Positions 1 through 8,994 of a stretch of 64,000 nucleotides of DNA are shown in pieces; position 1 is the stretch's first letter, and each line of letters begins with the position of its first letter. The notes below the pieces were generated by a model. The model saw nothing but the letters and a program-made list of their open reading frames with translations, searched no databases and was not told the origin of the DNA. The stretch covers positions 2,562,713-2,626,712 of the forward strand of contig NZ_BDUD01000001.1 of assembly GCF_003113895.1 (NCBI RefSeq), read 5' to 3'. Source of the DNA: Nostoc commune NIES-4072. GTDB lineage: Bacteria; Cyanobacteriota; Cyanobacteriia; Cyanobacteriales; Nostocaceae. A program made the position numbers and the translations under genes.

Positions 1-57
1 TGGGATCAAAGCCAATCCTACATATATATATTCGTCAATCATTGCCTATTCCCGGTA

Positions 58-95
58 GGGTAAAAGCCCCCGTTTTTAGATGGGGAGGTTTACCC
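58..95. repeat. Imperfect stem-loop upstream of queA
   Basis: Arms GGGTAAA (58-64) and TTTACCC (89-95) can pair, and an inner CCCC can pair with GGGG across a T-rich loop. A short T-run follows, so this could be the terminator of a gene lying left of the window, but the stem is interrupted. The remaining sequence up to queA shows no gene. Confidence 0.3.
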
Positions 96-259
96 AATTT
101 TTATGTTAATTTTTCCATGTTACCTAATAGTACCCATCTTATAGTCAAGTGATGAAACTGAACGAAAATCCCTTAAAGTTCCTTTAGAAGGAGAAGCTCA
201 AACAAGCTTTTTTAAGAGAGTATAAATACTAAATAAACCAAAAACTAGTAGAAGCCAAT

Positions 260-1465
260 TTGAAAGATACCTCTCGCCCACAAGAAAAAGATTTTGAATT
301 AGATTGCTCGGTAGCTGGCTATGACTACGAACTACCTCCAGAACTCATTGCCCAAAACCCAGCAGTTCCTAGAGATAGCTCACGGTTACTCGTTGTTGAT
401 TCTCCAACTACGGGCATTGAAACACCACCCTTGCACCACATTTTCCATGATTTGCCTGGACTGCTGCGCTCTGGTGATTTGTTGGTTATGAACAATACAA
501 GAGTCATTCCAGCGCGGCTTTATGGTCATAAATCCACTGGTGGTAAAATCCAGGTGTTGTTGTTGGAAGAACGGCAGTATAACTGTTGGTTAGCTTTGGT
601 TAAGCCAGGAAAAAGCTTCAAACACGGAACGAAGATTATTTTTGAAGCAAGGCAAGCGGAGACTAGGGGTTGGGGATTAGAGATTGGGGATTGGGAAGAT
701 TCTTCCCTAGTCCCTAGTCCCCAGTCCTCAGTCTCCAGTCCCCAACTCACGGCTACAGTTCTAGAAACAGACGCAGCAACCGGGGGGCGCTTGTTGCAAT
801 TTGATGTGCCAGAGGGAAAATCTTTGATACAACTGTTAGAGGTATTTGGTGAAGTACCGCTACCACCGTACATAACTACCTCAGAAGCTGCTGATGAGCA
901 GTATCAGACAGTTTATGCTAAACAGCCAGGAGCGATCGCAGCTCCTACGGCAGGGCTACATTTTACCCCAGAATTATTACAAAAGTTGCGCGATCGCAAT
1001 ATCCATCAAGCTTTTATAACGCTGCATGTTGGTGTAGGTACATTTCGTCCTGTGGAAGTGGAGGATGTAACTACCCACCAGATGCACGAAGAATGGATTG
1101 AAGTTCCCGCCGCTACAGTAGAGCAAATCCGGGCCACTAAAGCAGCTGGCGGTCGAATTATTGCTGTAGGAACAACAGCAGTACGGGCTTTAGAAGGGGC
1201 GGCTCAATCTGGGAATTTACAATCATTTTGCGGCAAAACAGACCTATTTATTTATCCCGGCTACCAATGGCGGGTGGTGGATGGTTTAATTACCAATTTT
1301 CACCTACCGCGTTCAAGTTTGCTGATGTTGGTAAGTGCGCTAATTGGCAGACAACGGTTATTGAATATATACAACGAAGCGATCGCTTTTGGATATCGCT
1401 TTTATTCATTCGGCGATGCAATGCTAATTTTGCCGTCATCTATGGGAGTTGGGAGACGCGATTAA
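260..1465 (+). CDS. queA: S-adenosylmethionine:tRNA ribosyltransferase-isomerase QueA
   Basis: QueA transfers and isomerises the ribose of S-adenosylmethionine onto 7-aminomethyl-7-deazaguanine in tRNA, making epoxyqueuosine in the cytoplasm. The family core is clear: [12 protein letters not shown] near residue 23, the [10 protein letters not shown] motif, [20 protein letters not shown], and a C-terminal [16 protein letters not shown] stretch. No ATG lies near the N-terminus in this frame; the start is a TTG at 260. The protein is 401 residues, longer than the usual 340-360. The excess is partly a Ser/Pro/Gly-rich insert at about residues 134-164, encoded by intergenic-type repeat DNA. The last residues and the stop codon come from a palindromic repeat (1454-1473). 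Assignment is secure; the exact start is less so. Confidence 0.95.
   Translation: MKDTSRPQEKDFELDCSVAGYDYELPPELIAQNPAVPRDSSRLLVVDSPTTGIETPPLHHIFHDLPGLLRSGDLLVMNNTRVIPARLYGHKSTGGKIQVLLLEERQYNCWLALVKPGKSFKHGTKIIFEARQAETRGWGLEIGDWEDSSLVPSPQSSVSSPQLTATVLETDAATGGRLLQFDVPEGKSLIQLLEVFGEVPLPPYITTSEAADEQYQTVYAKQPGAIAAPTAGLHFTPELLQKLRDRNIHQAFITLHVGVGTFRPVEVEDVTTHQMHEEWIEVPAATVEQIRATKAAGGRIIAVGTTAVRALEGAAQSGNLQSFCGKTDLFIYPGYQWRVVDGLITNFHLPRSSLLMLVSALIGRQRLLNIYNEAIAFGYRFYSFGDAMLILPSSMGVGRRD
657..748 (+). repeat. Repeat-derived in-frame insert within queA
   Basis: This stretch consists of GGGGATT-like and CAGTCCC-like units in opposite orientation, which together could fold into a long imperfect hairpin. 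The same unit types occur in intergenic arrays at about 29590-29630 and 63930-63999. It is read through in frame inside queA and accounts for most of the extra length of the protein. Confidence 0.7.
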
Positions 1466-1473
1466 TCGCGTCT
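1454..1473. repeat. 20-bp perfect palindrome at the queA stop
   Basis: AGACGCGATTAATCGCGTCT is self-complementary over all 20 bases. The TAA stop codon of queA (1463-1465) lies in its centre. The same palindrome occurs at 3657-3676. Confidence 0.9.
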
Positions 1474-1487
1474 GTACAAGATTTGGG

Positions 1488-1507
1488 AGACGTGATTAAT
1501 CACGTCT
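1488..1507. repeat. Second 20-bp palindrome, covarying variant
   Basis: AGACGTGATTAATCACGTCT is also perfectly self-complementary. It differs from the neighbour at 1454 by one C-to-T change in the left arm and the matching G-to-A change in the right arm, so symmetry is kept. Confidence 0.9.
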
Positions 1508-1596
1508 GTACAAAAGTTGGGAATTTGGAATTTTTTCTTTCGCAGTGGGTACTCTGACTTATGAGGAGCGAATAAGTAAGTATAGGTCTGCGATTT

Positions 1597-2703
1597 ATGT
1601 CAGAAAAATCCCTATTTTCTCAGTGGTTAGATTTATTTTGCCGTGTGACATTCTGTGGCTGTTCTGCGTTTTTGGTCTTAGCTGCATCGGCAATTACTAA
1701 TTTTCCTGGAAGTAAGCTGCTAGCAGAAACCGCAGTTTCTCAAAATCTCGAAGCCGCGAGCTTTTTCCAGCAAGGAGTCACGCGCTATAATCGCCAAGAC
1801 TTACAGGGTGCGGAATATGCTTTTCGCCAAGCAGTGCAGCAAGATCCGAGTCTTGCAGCAGCCCGAAATTTTCTGGGTAATATATTTATGCAGCAAAATC
1901 GCCTGGATGTAGCTTTACAAGAATATGCAGAGGCGATTAAAGCTAATCCCAATTTTAGCGAAGCTTATTACAATTTAGGGTTAGTGTTGCACCAACAAGG
2001 AGAAAAAGATGCAGCAATTATAGCTTATCGCCAGAGTCTTGTGATAGATTCCACAAGGGTAGCAGCGTTGTATAATTTAGGTTTGGCGCTGTATGAACAA
2101 GGGCAGCTTGAGGATGCGATCGCAACATACCAAAAAGCAATTAATCTAGATAGTAGCAACGCCAACGCTTATTTTAACTTAGCGATCGCCTTGCAACAAC
2201 AAGGTCAAATAGAGCCTGCGATCGCCAGTTATCGCCAAGCCTTGCAGCTAGATCCTAAAAATGCCACTGCATACAATAATATGGCAAATTTGCTAGCAAC
2301 TCATGGTCAAGCTTCTGAGGCTATTTCTGTTTATCGGCAAGCTATTCGCCTAAATCCGAAAAATGCCTCAGCCTACTATAACTTGGGAGTCACTTTATAT
2401 AATCAGGGCGACATCAAGAAAGCTAGTAGAGTCTTGAACTATGCCCATAACAAGTATCGTGAGCAAGGGAACATTGAACAAGCTGAAAAAATTGAGCAGC
2501 TAATGCAGCAAATTGCCCAGAAAATTGGCCAACAGCAGCCTCAAGCCAATCAAACACCAACTCCTTCTCAGACAGCTACTACAAGTAATTTAGTAGAAAA
2601 ACTTAAGCGACAAACGCCAAATCAACCAGAAACTTCAGCCGACCCTAGCAATGTGCCTGGCTCAATTGAATTCCAGCCTACTTTAACAAGTCCCGGACAA
2701 TAA
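1597..2703 (+). CDS. Exported tetratricopeptide-repeat protein
   Basis: A 368-residue protein with a hydrophobic N-terminal segment (about residues 17-45) that looks like a signal peptide or anchor, then six to seven TPR units from about residue 50 to 285. These show the repeating pattern of Tyr/Asn-Leu, a central Gly, and Ala-Pro or Asp-Pro ends such as AIKANPNFSEAYYNLG. A Gln/Pro/Thr-rich tail follows. TPR arrays hold protein partners, and no catalytic motif is visible, so the specific role is unknown. The ATG at 1597 directly precedes the signal-like segment. It is transcribed alone, 131 bases after queA, and closed by a good terminator. Confidence 0.8.
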   Translation: MSEKSLFSQWLDLFCRVTFCGCSAFLVLAASAITNFPGSKLLAETAVSQNLEAASFFQQGVTRYNRQDLQGAEYAFRQAVQQDPSLAAARNFLGNIFMQQNRLDVALQEYAEAIKANPNFSEAYYNLGLVLHQQGEKDAAIIAYRQSLVIDSTRVAALYNLGLALYEQGQLEDAIATYQKAINLDSSNANAYFNLAIALQQQGQIEPAIASYRQALQLDPKNATAYNNMANLLATHGQASEAISVYRQAIRLNPKNASAYYNLGVTLYNQGDIKKASRVLNYAHNKYREQGNIEQAEKIEQLMQQIAQKIGQQQPQANQTPTPSQTATTSNLVEKLKRQTPNQPETSADPSNVPGSIEFQPTLTSPGQ

Positions 2704-2738
2704 AAAACTCAGAGTTAGAAATAAAAGAAGAAGTCATC

Positions 2739-2786
2739 CGCCAGTCCTCAGAATTCAGCATCAATTCTGGGGACTGGCGCTTTTAT
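2739..2786 (+). terminator. Intrinsic terminator after the TPR gene
   Basis: The arms CGCCAGTCC and GGACTGGCG begin and end an approximately 17-bp stem with one mismatch and a short loop (2739-2779), followed by CTTTTATTTT. It lies between the convergent TPR and ktrA genes and could stop transcription from both sides. Confidence 0.75.
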
Positions 2787-2830
2787 TTTCCTTGATAGTT
2801 AATAACTCCTAACTCTCAACTCTTAATTTT

Positions 2831-3526
2831 TTAAATCGGCAAACGATTAATATCTTTGTTGCAGCCAATAACTACCATTGCTGACCCACGCTCTAAACGC
2901 TTAGTAGGGTTAGGATTAATTATAAATTTACCATCCTGGCTCACTGCTAGCAAATTTAAACCGTAGCGGTTACGAAGTTGAAGCTCAGTGATTGTTTTGT
3001 CGTGAAATTCATCAGGCACAATCAACTCTACAATACTGTTATCTGGGTCTAGGTCAAACCGATCTAAGATTGCTGGTTTGGTAAGTGTACGCGCTAAGGC
3101 ACAGCCCGCTTCATACTCAGGAAAAACAACATGATCTGCTCCTACTCGCCGCAACAGTTTACGGTGAACTTCACTAGAAGCTTTGGCAACTACATGGGGT
3201 ACACCAGCCTCTTTCACATTTAGGGTAGTTATAATGCTTTCCTGAACGTAGTTGCCAATCGCTACAATTACTGTATCAAATTCAAAAATTCCAGCTTCTT
3301 TGAGTGCGGCTGGTTCTGTAGAGTCTAATTGCAAAGCATGACCGACTATTCCCTCAGTTAATGCTTCTGAAACTCGTTTTTCATCAATATCTGTTGCTAG
3401 CACTTGATAACCAAAATTGTGCAATGTAGAACAGACAGACCTACCAAAGCGACCTAACCCAATTACAGCAAATTGGTGGTTATCTTTACGTAAACTGCGA
3501 AAAAAACTTAATGATGACAGATTCAC
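2831..3526 (-). CDS. ktrA: Potassium uptake regulatory subunit KtrA/TrkA (RCK)
   Basis: A cytosolic RCK protein that gates a KtrB/TrkH potassium translocator in response to nucleotides. The 231 residues show an RCK_N Rossmann fold with the dinucleotide motif GLGRFG at about residue 23 and an acidic residue after the second strand (ATDIDE). An RCK_C domain runs from about residue 148, with typical spacing around DKTITELQLRNRYG. Length fits KtrA rather than the longer doublet TrkA. It lies 210 bases downstream of ktrB on the same strand, so the two probably form the transporter complex at the plasma membrane. The gap between them holds a 20-bp palindrome. Confidence 0.92.
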   Translation of the reverse strand: MNLSSLSFFRSLRKDNHQFAVIGLGRFGRSVCSTLHNFGYQVLATDIDEKRVSEALTEGIVGHALQLDSTEPAALKEAGIFEFDTVIVAIGNYVQESIITTLNVKEAGVPHVVAKASSEVHRKLLRRVGADHVVFPEYEAGCALARTLTKPAILDRFDLDPDNSIVELIVPDEFHDKTITELQLRNRYGLNLLAVSQDGKFIINPNPTKRLERGSAMVVIGCNKDINRLPI

Positions 3527-3656
3527 CTTTGTTATCCTTATTATGGCTCCCTGTATTTAGGGCAAAAAATGGTTATACCGCTTGAATTAAAAATTTTATT
3601 TTTGCCTTCTAATGTATATTTTATCAGTTTGGTCAGTAGTTATAAGTTAAGAGTAT

Positions 3657-3676
3657 AGACGCGATTAATCGCGTCT
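3657..3676. repeat. 20-bp palindrome between ktrB and ktrA
   Basis: The sequence is identical to the palindrome at the queA stop (1454-1473). In a ktrB-ktrA transcript it would form a hairpin between the two cistrons and could set their ratio or act as a processing site. Confidence 0.85.
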
Positions 3677-3736
3677 GACAGGAGTTAGGAATTAGAAATT
3701 ATTATTCTTCCTCTTCTTCCTCATCTCCCTTACTTA

Positions 3737-5074
3737 TTATCCCACAAGTAAATTTTCTTCAGGATAGCGAATTCTGGTGGGGCGGGGATCTCCTAGTACG
3801 GCAGACATCAGTAGTAAAACACCTACTCTTCCAACGTACATCGTGACAATTAAGATGAGCTTTGCTGCTGTAGAGATAGTTCCTGTAATGCCTGTAGAAA
3901 GCCCTACAGTGGCGAAGGCTGATACTACTTCAAACAAAATTTTAATAAAATCTAATGTTGGATCTGTGAGGCTTATTAAAATTGTAGCTAAAATCACGGT
4001 CGCTACTGAACCCACTAATACACCCACAGCTTTCAAAATTAAAGATATTGCTATTTTGCGATCATACAATAAAACTTCTTCTTTTCCCTGGAGAATAGCT
4101 TTAGTACAACTGGTCAAGACCCTCAAGGTTGTTGTTTTCATGCCTCCTCCTGTACCACCTGGACTTGCACCAAGAAACATTAGCGCTATTGTAATAAATA
4201 GACCAGCGCTGGTCATTTTGCCAATATCGATGGTGTTAAAGCCAGCAGTTCTAGGAGTAACTGATTGGAACCAAGCTACTAATATCTGGTCGCGTAAATT
4301 TAGAGAACCAAATGTTTCAGTGTTTCTGATTTCTATACAGAAGAAAGCAACAAATCCTATTAGTAATAATATAACAGTTGTGCTGGTTGCAACTTTAAAA
4401 TCTAGAGAAAATATTTGGATTTTAATAGTTTTTTTAAAAATGCGATCGCGCAACCAAAGGTACATTTCCAAAATTACTTGATAGCCAATTCCCCCAAAGA
4501 TAATTAACATAGTGATAGTGAAGACTACTAAGAAAGATGACTGATACCCAATTAAGTTATCTTTAAATAAACTAAAACCAGCATTATTCCAAGCATTGAT
4601 ACTATGAAAAATTGCTAACCAAAGTCCCTTACTCCATCCATACTCAGGAACGAAAGCTGGTAGAAGTAAAAAGACACCTGTAATTTCAAAAATTAAAGTG
4701 GTGGCAATAATTGAACGGATTACTTGGGCGCTACCACTCATCCCCGGTCGGTCTAAAGCTTGTTGAATGGCTATTTTTTGCCGCATATCAAACCTACGAC
4801 CAATGAGCAAAATCAGAAATGTGGTAGTTGTCATGTAGCCCAAACCGCCAATCTGAGCTAATAGCGCAATAAAGAACTGGCCCCAAAAAGAAAAATAAGT
4901 ACCAGGATCAACTACTGATAAACCTGTGACACAAACTGCGGATGTCGAGGTGAATAATGCCACAATCAGGTCATTCCACGTACCATTACTAGTCGAGAAC
5001 GGCATCATCAACAGAATAGTACCTACAGCGATGACAGTTAGAAAACCCAAACAAATTGTGCGAGCAACAGTCAT
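3737..5074 (-). CDS. ktrB: Potassium translocating subunit KtrB/TrkH
   Basis: An integral membrane protein of 445 residues with about eight to ten hydrophobic segments, arranged as the four membrane-pore-membrane repeats of the SKT family. The four selectivity-filter regions can be picked out: STSAVCVTGLSV, NAWNNAGFSLF, TPRTAGFNTID and ATVGLSTGIT, each with the key Gly. The GASPGGTGGGMKTTT segment in the third repeat matches the flexible gating loop of KtrB. Together with ktrA just downstream it makes a sodium-dependent or ATP-regulated potassium uptake system; the accessory cyanobacterial subunit KtrE is not here. Start at ATG 5074. Confidence 0.93.
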   Translation of the reverse strand: MTVARTICLGFLTVIAVGTILLMMPFSTSNGTWNDLIVALFTSTSAVCVTGLSVVDPGTYFSFWGQFFIALLAQIGGLGYMTTTTFLILLIGRRFDMRQKIAIQQALDRPGMSGSAQVIRSIIATTLIFEITGVFLLLPAFVPEYGWSKGLWLAIFHSINAWNNAGFSLFKDNLIGYQSSFLVVFTITMLIIFGGIGYQVILEMYLWLRDRIFKKTIKIQIFSLDFKVATSTTVILLLIGFVAFFCIEIRNTETFGSLNLRDQILVAWFQSVTPRTAGFNTIDIGKMTSAGLFITIALMFLGASPGGTGGGMKTTTLRVLTSCTKAILQGKEEVLLYDRKIAISLILKAVGVLVGSVATVILATILISLTDPTLDFIKILFEVVSAFATVGLSTGITGTISTAAKLILIVTMYVGRVGVLLLMSAVLGDPRPTRIRYPEENLLVG

Positions 5075-5313
5075 AAATTAATTGAAAATTTCAAATTCAA
5101 AAACTCAATTATGCTAGGCATCTCGGAAACATCCGGTATGCAAACGACAGCGAAGGCAGCTTATTAAGGTAAAATCAGTAAAATTTTCCAGGGAAGAGAA
5201 ACCGGAGTTTATGATCCCTGCAAACCAAAAGACCTATTTTAATTAAAAACACACATGGTAGCCTAATGTGTATGTTTTTTTAAATTCGGCTTTGTCTTAA
5301 CACAGCTTTTTTC

Positions 5314-6156
5314 ATGAGCGCAACACTTTACCAGCAAATTCAGCAATTTTACGATGCTTCCTCTGGTCTGTGGGAACAGATTTGGGGCGAACACATGCAC
5401 CACGGCTATTACGGCGCTGATGGTAGCCAGAAAAAAGACCGTCGTCAGGCTCAAATTGATTTAATCGAAGAACTGCTCAATTGGGCAGGAGTACAAGCAG
5501 CAGACAATATCCTAGATGTGGGTTGTGGTATTGGCGGCAGTTCTTTATACCTTGCACAAAAGTTTAATGCTAAGGCTACAGGCATTACACTGAGTCCTGT
5601 ACAAGCCGCGAGAGCAACGGAACGCGCAATGGAGGCTAATTTGAGCCTAAGAACACAGTTCCAAGTCGCAAATGCTCAAGCAATGCCCTTTGCTGACGAT
5701 TCTTTTGACTTGGTTTGGTCGCTAGAAAGCGGTGAACACATGCCAGATAAAACCAAGTTTCTTCAAGAGTGCTATCGAGTATTGAAGCCTGGTGGCAAGT
5801 TAATTATGGTGACTTGGTGTCATCGCCCAACTGATGAGTCTCCACTAACGGCGGATGAGGAAAAGCATTTGCAGGATATTTACCGGGTGTATTGTTTGCC
5901 TTATGTGATTTCTTTGCCAGAGTACGAAGCGATCGCACATCAACTACCATTACATAATATCCGCACCGCCGATTGGTCAACTGCTGTTGCCCCTTTTTGG
6001 AACGTGGTGATTGATTCCGCATTAACTCCCCAAGCGTTTTGGGGCTTACTAAATGCTGGTTGGACTACCATCCAAGGGGCATTATCACTGGGATTAATGC
6101 GTCGCGGTTATGAACGTGGGTTAATTCGATTTGGCTTATTGTGCGGCAATAAGTAG
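5314..6156 (+). CDS. Gamma-tocopherol C-methyltransferase-like SAM methyltransferase
   Basis: A class I SAM-dependent methyltransferase of 280 residues. Motif I is ILDVGCGIGGSS (about 67-78), with later motifs NAQAMPFADDSFD and LKPGGKLIMVTW. The N-terminal segment SSGLWEQIWGEHMHHGYY and the VWSLESGEHMPDK segment are typical of the plant VTE4/cyanobacterial tocopherol methyltransferase group, which methylates ring carbon 5 of gamma-tocopherol to give alpha-tocopherol in the membrane. Other members of this clade act on related quinols or sterols, so the exact substrate is inferred. The family resemblance is strong over the full length. No pathway neighbours are present; ktrB is divergent upstream. 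Confidence 0.85.
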   Translation: MSATLYQQIQQFYDASSGLWEQIWGEHMHHGYYGADGSQKKDRRQAQIDLIEELLNWAGVQAADNILDVGCGIGGSSLYLAQKFNAKATGITLSPVQAARATERAMEANLSLRTQFQVANAQAMPFADDSFDLVWSLESGEHMPDKTKFLQECYRVLKPGGKLIMVTWCHRPTDESPLTADEEKHLQDIYRVYCLPYVISLPEYEAIAHQLPLHNIRTADWSTAVAPFWNVVIDSALTPQAFWGLLNAGWTTIQGALSLGLMRRGYERGLIRFGLLCGNK

Positions 6157-6342
6157 AATTCCACTTTAGGAAAAAGATGTAATCTAGGAGCATTGAAGGA
6201 GATGTTCCTAGTTATGCATCATGATACTTGATAGGGGATTTGAAGCGATCGCAGCAAGTATAATCCAAAGTTTGTAAATTTTAATAATGCAGATATCGGG
6301 GAAACCTTATAAAATTAAGTTTCTTATTGTTGAATTTCTTAA

Positions 6343-7125
6343 ATGCCACTCGAACTGCAAAACCTCACAGGCGGTTACACCACAATCCCAATTGTTCAAA
6401 ACATTAACCTTACTCTACAAACAGGAGAATGGTTGAGTTTAGTTGGTGCGAATGGTTCAGGTAAATCTACTTTACTCAAATTGCTAAGTCGTATTCTTTC
6501 TCCACAGCAGGGAACAGTGCTACTTGATGGCAAAGCAATTCATTCTCAACCTCCAAATCTAGTTGCACAGAAACTTGCATTGTTACCGCAACAACAAACG
6601 CTTCCCGTTGGCTTAACTGTGCGACAATTAGTCAGCTTAGGACGCACACCACATCAATCTTGGTGGCAATGGGAATTAAACGCCGAAGATTGGGTGAGAG
6701 TGGAAACTGCAATTAAAAAGACGCAACTAGAAAAATTGAGCGATCGCTTAGTTGAAGAACTCTCTGGGGGTGAAAGGCAACGCGCTTTTTTAGCTTTAGC
6801 ATTGGCGCAAGAACCAAAAGTTTTACTCTTAGATGAACCGACAACTTTCTTAGATATCAACTATCAATTACAACTATTAGAATTACTGAAAAATCTGAAT
6901 CAACAGCAAGAATTAACTATTGTTACAGTTCTACACGAACTCAACCTAGCGGCACGATACAGTTCTCGCATTGCTTTATTAAAACAGGGTCATCTTTGGG
7001 GAGTTGGGAAACCTGAAGAAGTTTTGACACCAAGTGCGATCGCTCAAGTATTTGGTGTGGAATCTGTGATTATTCACACACCTGTAGGTTTACAAGTTTG
7101 TGCAATTTCGGCTGTGTCAGCATAA
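6343..7125 (+). CDS. ABC transporter ATP-binding protein, FecE/FepC type
   Basis: A 260-residue ABC ATPase: Walker A GANGSGKST (about residue 35), Q-loop PQQQ, signature LSGGERQR (about 141), Walker B VLLLDEPT, and the switch His in VLHELNLAARY. The LHELNLAARYS switch region is characteristic of ATPases that drive FecCD-type importers of iron-siderophores, haem or cobalamin. No permease or binding protein lies beside it, so its membrane partners must be elsewhere and the cargo cannot be named. The ATG at 6343 lacks an obvious ribosome-binding site. Confidence 0.85.
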   Translation: MPLELQNLTGGYTTIPIVQNINLTLQTGEWLSLVGANGSGKSTLLKLLSRILSPQQGTVLLDGKAIHSQPPNLVAQKLALLPQQQTLPVGLTVRQLVSLGRTPHQSWWQWELNAEDWVRVETAIKKTQLEKLSDRLVEELSGGERQRAFLALALAQEPKVLLLDEPTTFLDINYQLQLLELLKNLNQQQELTIVTVLHELNLAARYSSRIALLKQGHLWGVGKPEEVLTPSAIAQVFGVESVIIHTPVGLQVCAISAVSA

Positions 7126-7217
7126 CTCTATTACTTTGCTAACCAGAGTTTGACACCCTTTTTCTACTAAGGTTCTACATAACACAACTCTTTACTTGGT
7201 TCGTAAGGGAGTAAATC

Positions 7218-8057
7218 ATGCAACTACATAAATTCGACAACATTCAGGAATTTTGGGACTGTACTCAGGCTTACTTACTTCAGCATCAAGTAGAAAATAA
7301 TGTTTTGCTCAGTATCTTGCATACCTTGTTGCATAACCCAGAACGTTATCTGGGTAAGCCTTATTTAGCAATTGTCCAAACAAATGGTGAGATTCTGGCT
7401 GTTGCCATCCGCACCCCACCCCGAAAATTGATCTTATCCAAAGCCCAGAATATGGATACTTTGCGATTGATTGCTCAAGATTTGCGTCAAGAGCAACTCC
7501 CAGGAAGCATAGGACTGGCTAAAGAGGTAGAAATATTTTCGCAAACTTGGCAAACGCTGACAGGACAATTCTATCAACGGTCGGTGGTAATGAAAATTTA
7601 CCAATTAACGGCAGTGCAAAGAGCCTCAACGGCCAGAGGATATCTCAGACTGGCAACTGAAAGCGATCGCTCTCTTTTGGTCGAGTGGCTTTCTGCATTT
7701 TTGTCTGAGATAGATGAGGCGGTGAGCGAAGATGTCGAACACCAGGTAGATAATTGGTTGAAACAGCAGAATACTTATTTTTGGGTTGATAGCACTCCAG
7801 TTTCAATTGCATCTAGTAAACAAGTGTTACCTACAATTGGTCGGATCAATTTAGCTTATACACCACCAGAGTATCGTCGCAAAGGATATGCTACTGCCTG
7901 TGTCGCAGCGTTAAGCCAAAAACTGCTAGACCAAGGATGCCGCCATTGTTTCCTCATAGCAGATTTAGCCAATCCCACAGCCAATCATATTTATCAAGCG
8001 ATTGGGTATTACCCCCTAAGCGATTGGCACGAATACTCATTCAGCTCAAATGAGTAA
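7218..8057 (+). CDS. GNAT-family N-acetyltransferase
   Basis: A 279-residue protein with a GNAT fold in the C-terminal half. The acetyl-CoA binding motif is in TPPEYRRKGYATACVAALS (about residues 213-231), preceded by a beta-strand (GRINLAY) and followed by NPTANHIYQAIGYYP, the usual beta-6/alpha-4 segment. The N-terminal half is a GNAT-like domain without a clear acetyl-CoA motif, as in other two-domain acetyltransferases of unknown substrate. A good AAGGGAG ribosome-binding site lies just before ATG 7218. It follows the ABC ATPase by 92 bases and may be cotranscribed. Confidence 0.8.
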   Translation: MQLHKFDNIQEFWDCTQAYLLQHQVENNVLLSILHTLLHNPERYLGKPYLAIVQTNGEILAVAIRTPPRKLILSKAQNMDTLRLIAQDLRQEQLPGSIGLAKEVEIFSQTWQTLTGQFYQRSVVMKIYQLTAVQRASTARGYLRLATESDRSLLVEWLSAFLSEIDEAVSEDVEHQVDNWLKQQNTYFWVDSTPVSIASSKQVLPTIGRINLAYTPPEYRRKGYATACVAALSQKLLDQGCRHCFLIADLANPTANHIYQAIGYYPLSDWHEYSFSSNE

Positions 8058-8207
8058 GCATAATAAAGCGATCGCTCCAATTAAATTACTTTCTATGCAA
8101 AAATATGTAAACTGCGATCGCACCTCCATATCCTAAAACATCAGGATAAGCGCATTTCATAATAGGGTATCCAAGTGGGGAAATAACCAGAGGACTGAAC
8201 ACTCATC

Positions 8208-8870
8208 CTAAGACTTGGTTTCTTGTGTCTGCGCGTCAATAATTACACTCCAGTCATCATTTGTCACAGCAGCTTCAAGTTGACGCTGACGTTCGGCTAT
8301 AGTCGCATCTATTGTTTCTGACTCTTTAGAGAGGGTTGTGTCAGCCATTGCTTTCCGCAGTTTTAGCTTTTTCTCTTCGTAAGCTTGACGTTCCGCCTCT
8401 GACATTACCGCCTTTGCAGCTTCACCTACCGTACTAGCCCACATTTCGCCATCAGTTGCATTACCAGGTGGTGTACTTTCGAGTTCTGCTATCCACGCAT
8501 CTCGCAAATCTTCCATTTCTTGACGCTTGGGGAACTTGAACGCTTGCACACGTAGAAAAGCACATTTTTGCTGACCATTTTGGCTGACATGACTGTTTAG
8601 GGAAAGCAACACATTCCGAGAATAGCCAATGTACTGCGTAGTGCGTTCTGCGTCTAATACTGCGTAAACACCTGCAATTTTAGCGTTCTGAGCAGATGCA
8701 CTCCAAGCCTCAAGGTTAACGATTTCAGTACCATCGTTTGCCAGTTCAGGGGTTATACTCACCTCAGTAGCGGTGTGTTCGTCGTCAGAACTATACAAAA
8801 ATTCATGTAGTCCACGGTGGTTTATGGGGACATTTTGATGTTCAATTGGCGGGTTGTGTTGAGTTTCCAT
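8208..8870 (-). CDS. GIY-YIG domain protein
   Basis: A 220-residue protein with a central GIY-YIG-like module at about residues 66-125: GVYAVLD aligns with GIY, TTQYIGYS with YIG, then a VLLSLNSH helix. The C-terminal part is helical and highly charged, with two predicted coiled-coil stretches (about 150-210), and the N-terminus is probably disordered. GIY-YIG proteins are usually nucleases, but the usual catalytic Arg/Glu pair is not obvious, so activity is uncertain. Proteins of this form occur in cyanobacteria without an assigned role. It is transcribed alone. Confidence 0.65.
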   Translation of the reverse strand: METQHNPPIEHQNVPINHRGLHEFLYSSDDEHTATEVSITPELANDGTEIVNLEAWSASAQNAKIAGVYAVLDAERTTQYIGYSRNVLLSLNSHVSQNGQQKCAFLRVQAFKFPKRQEMEDLRDAWIAELESTPPGNATDGEMWASTVGEAAKAVMSEAERQAYEEKKLKLRKAMADTTLSKESETIDATIAERQRQLEAAVTNDDWSVIIDAQTQETKS

Positions 8871-8994
8871 CGCAGTTTATCTCCAAGTTATTAATTAGTG
8901 CTACGCAAATATATGCCTTTAAAATATTGAAGCTTAAATCTACTCACATTCCCAAATTATTGCTGACAAACTGAAAACAACTATTAGACCTTAT

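Noticed and set aside
3777..4481. 234-codon plus-strand frame opposite ktrB
   Set aside because: It is the antisense of a well-supported membrane protein gene and shows no domain of its own.
5250..5283. ACACAT/ATGTGT hairpin with T-run just before the methyltransferase gene
   Set aside because: The stem is only 6-8 bp and no gene upstream on that strand needs a terminator; an attenuator is possible but unsupported.
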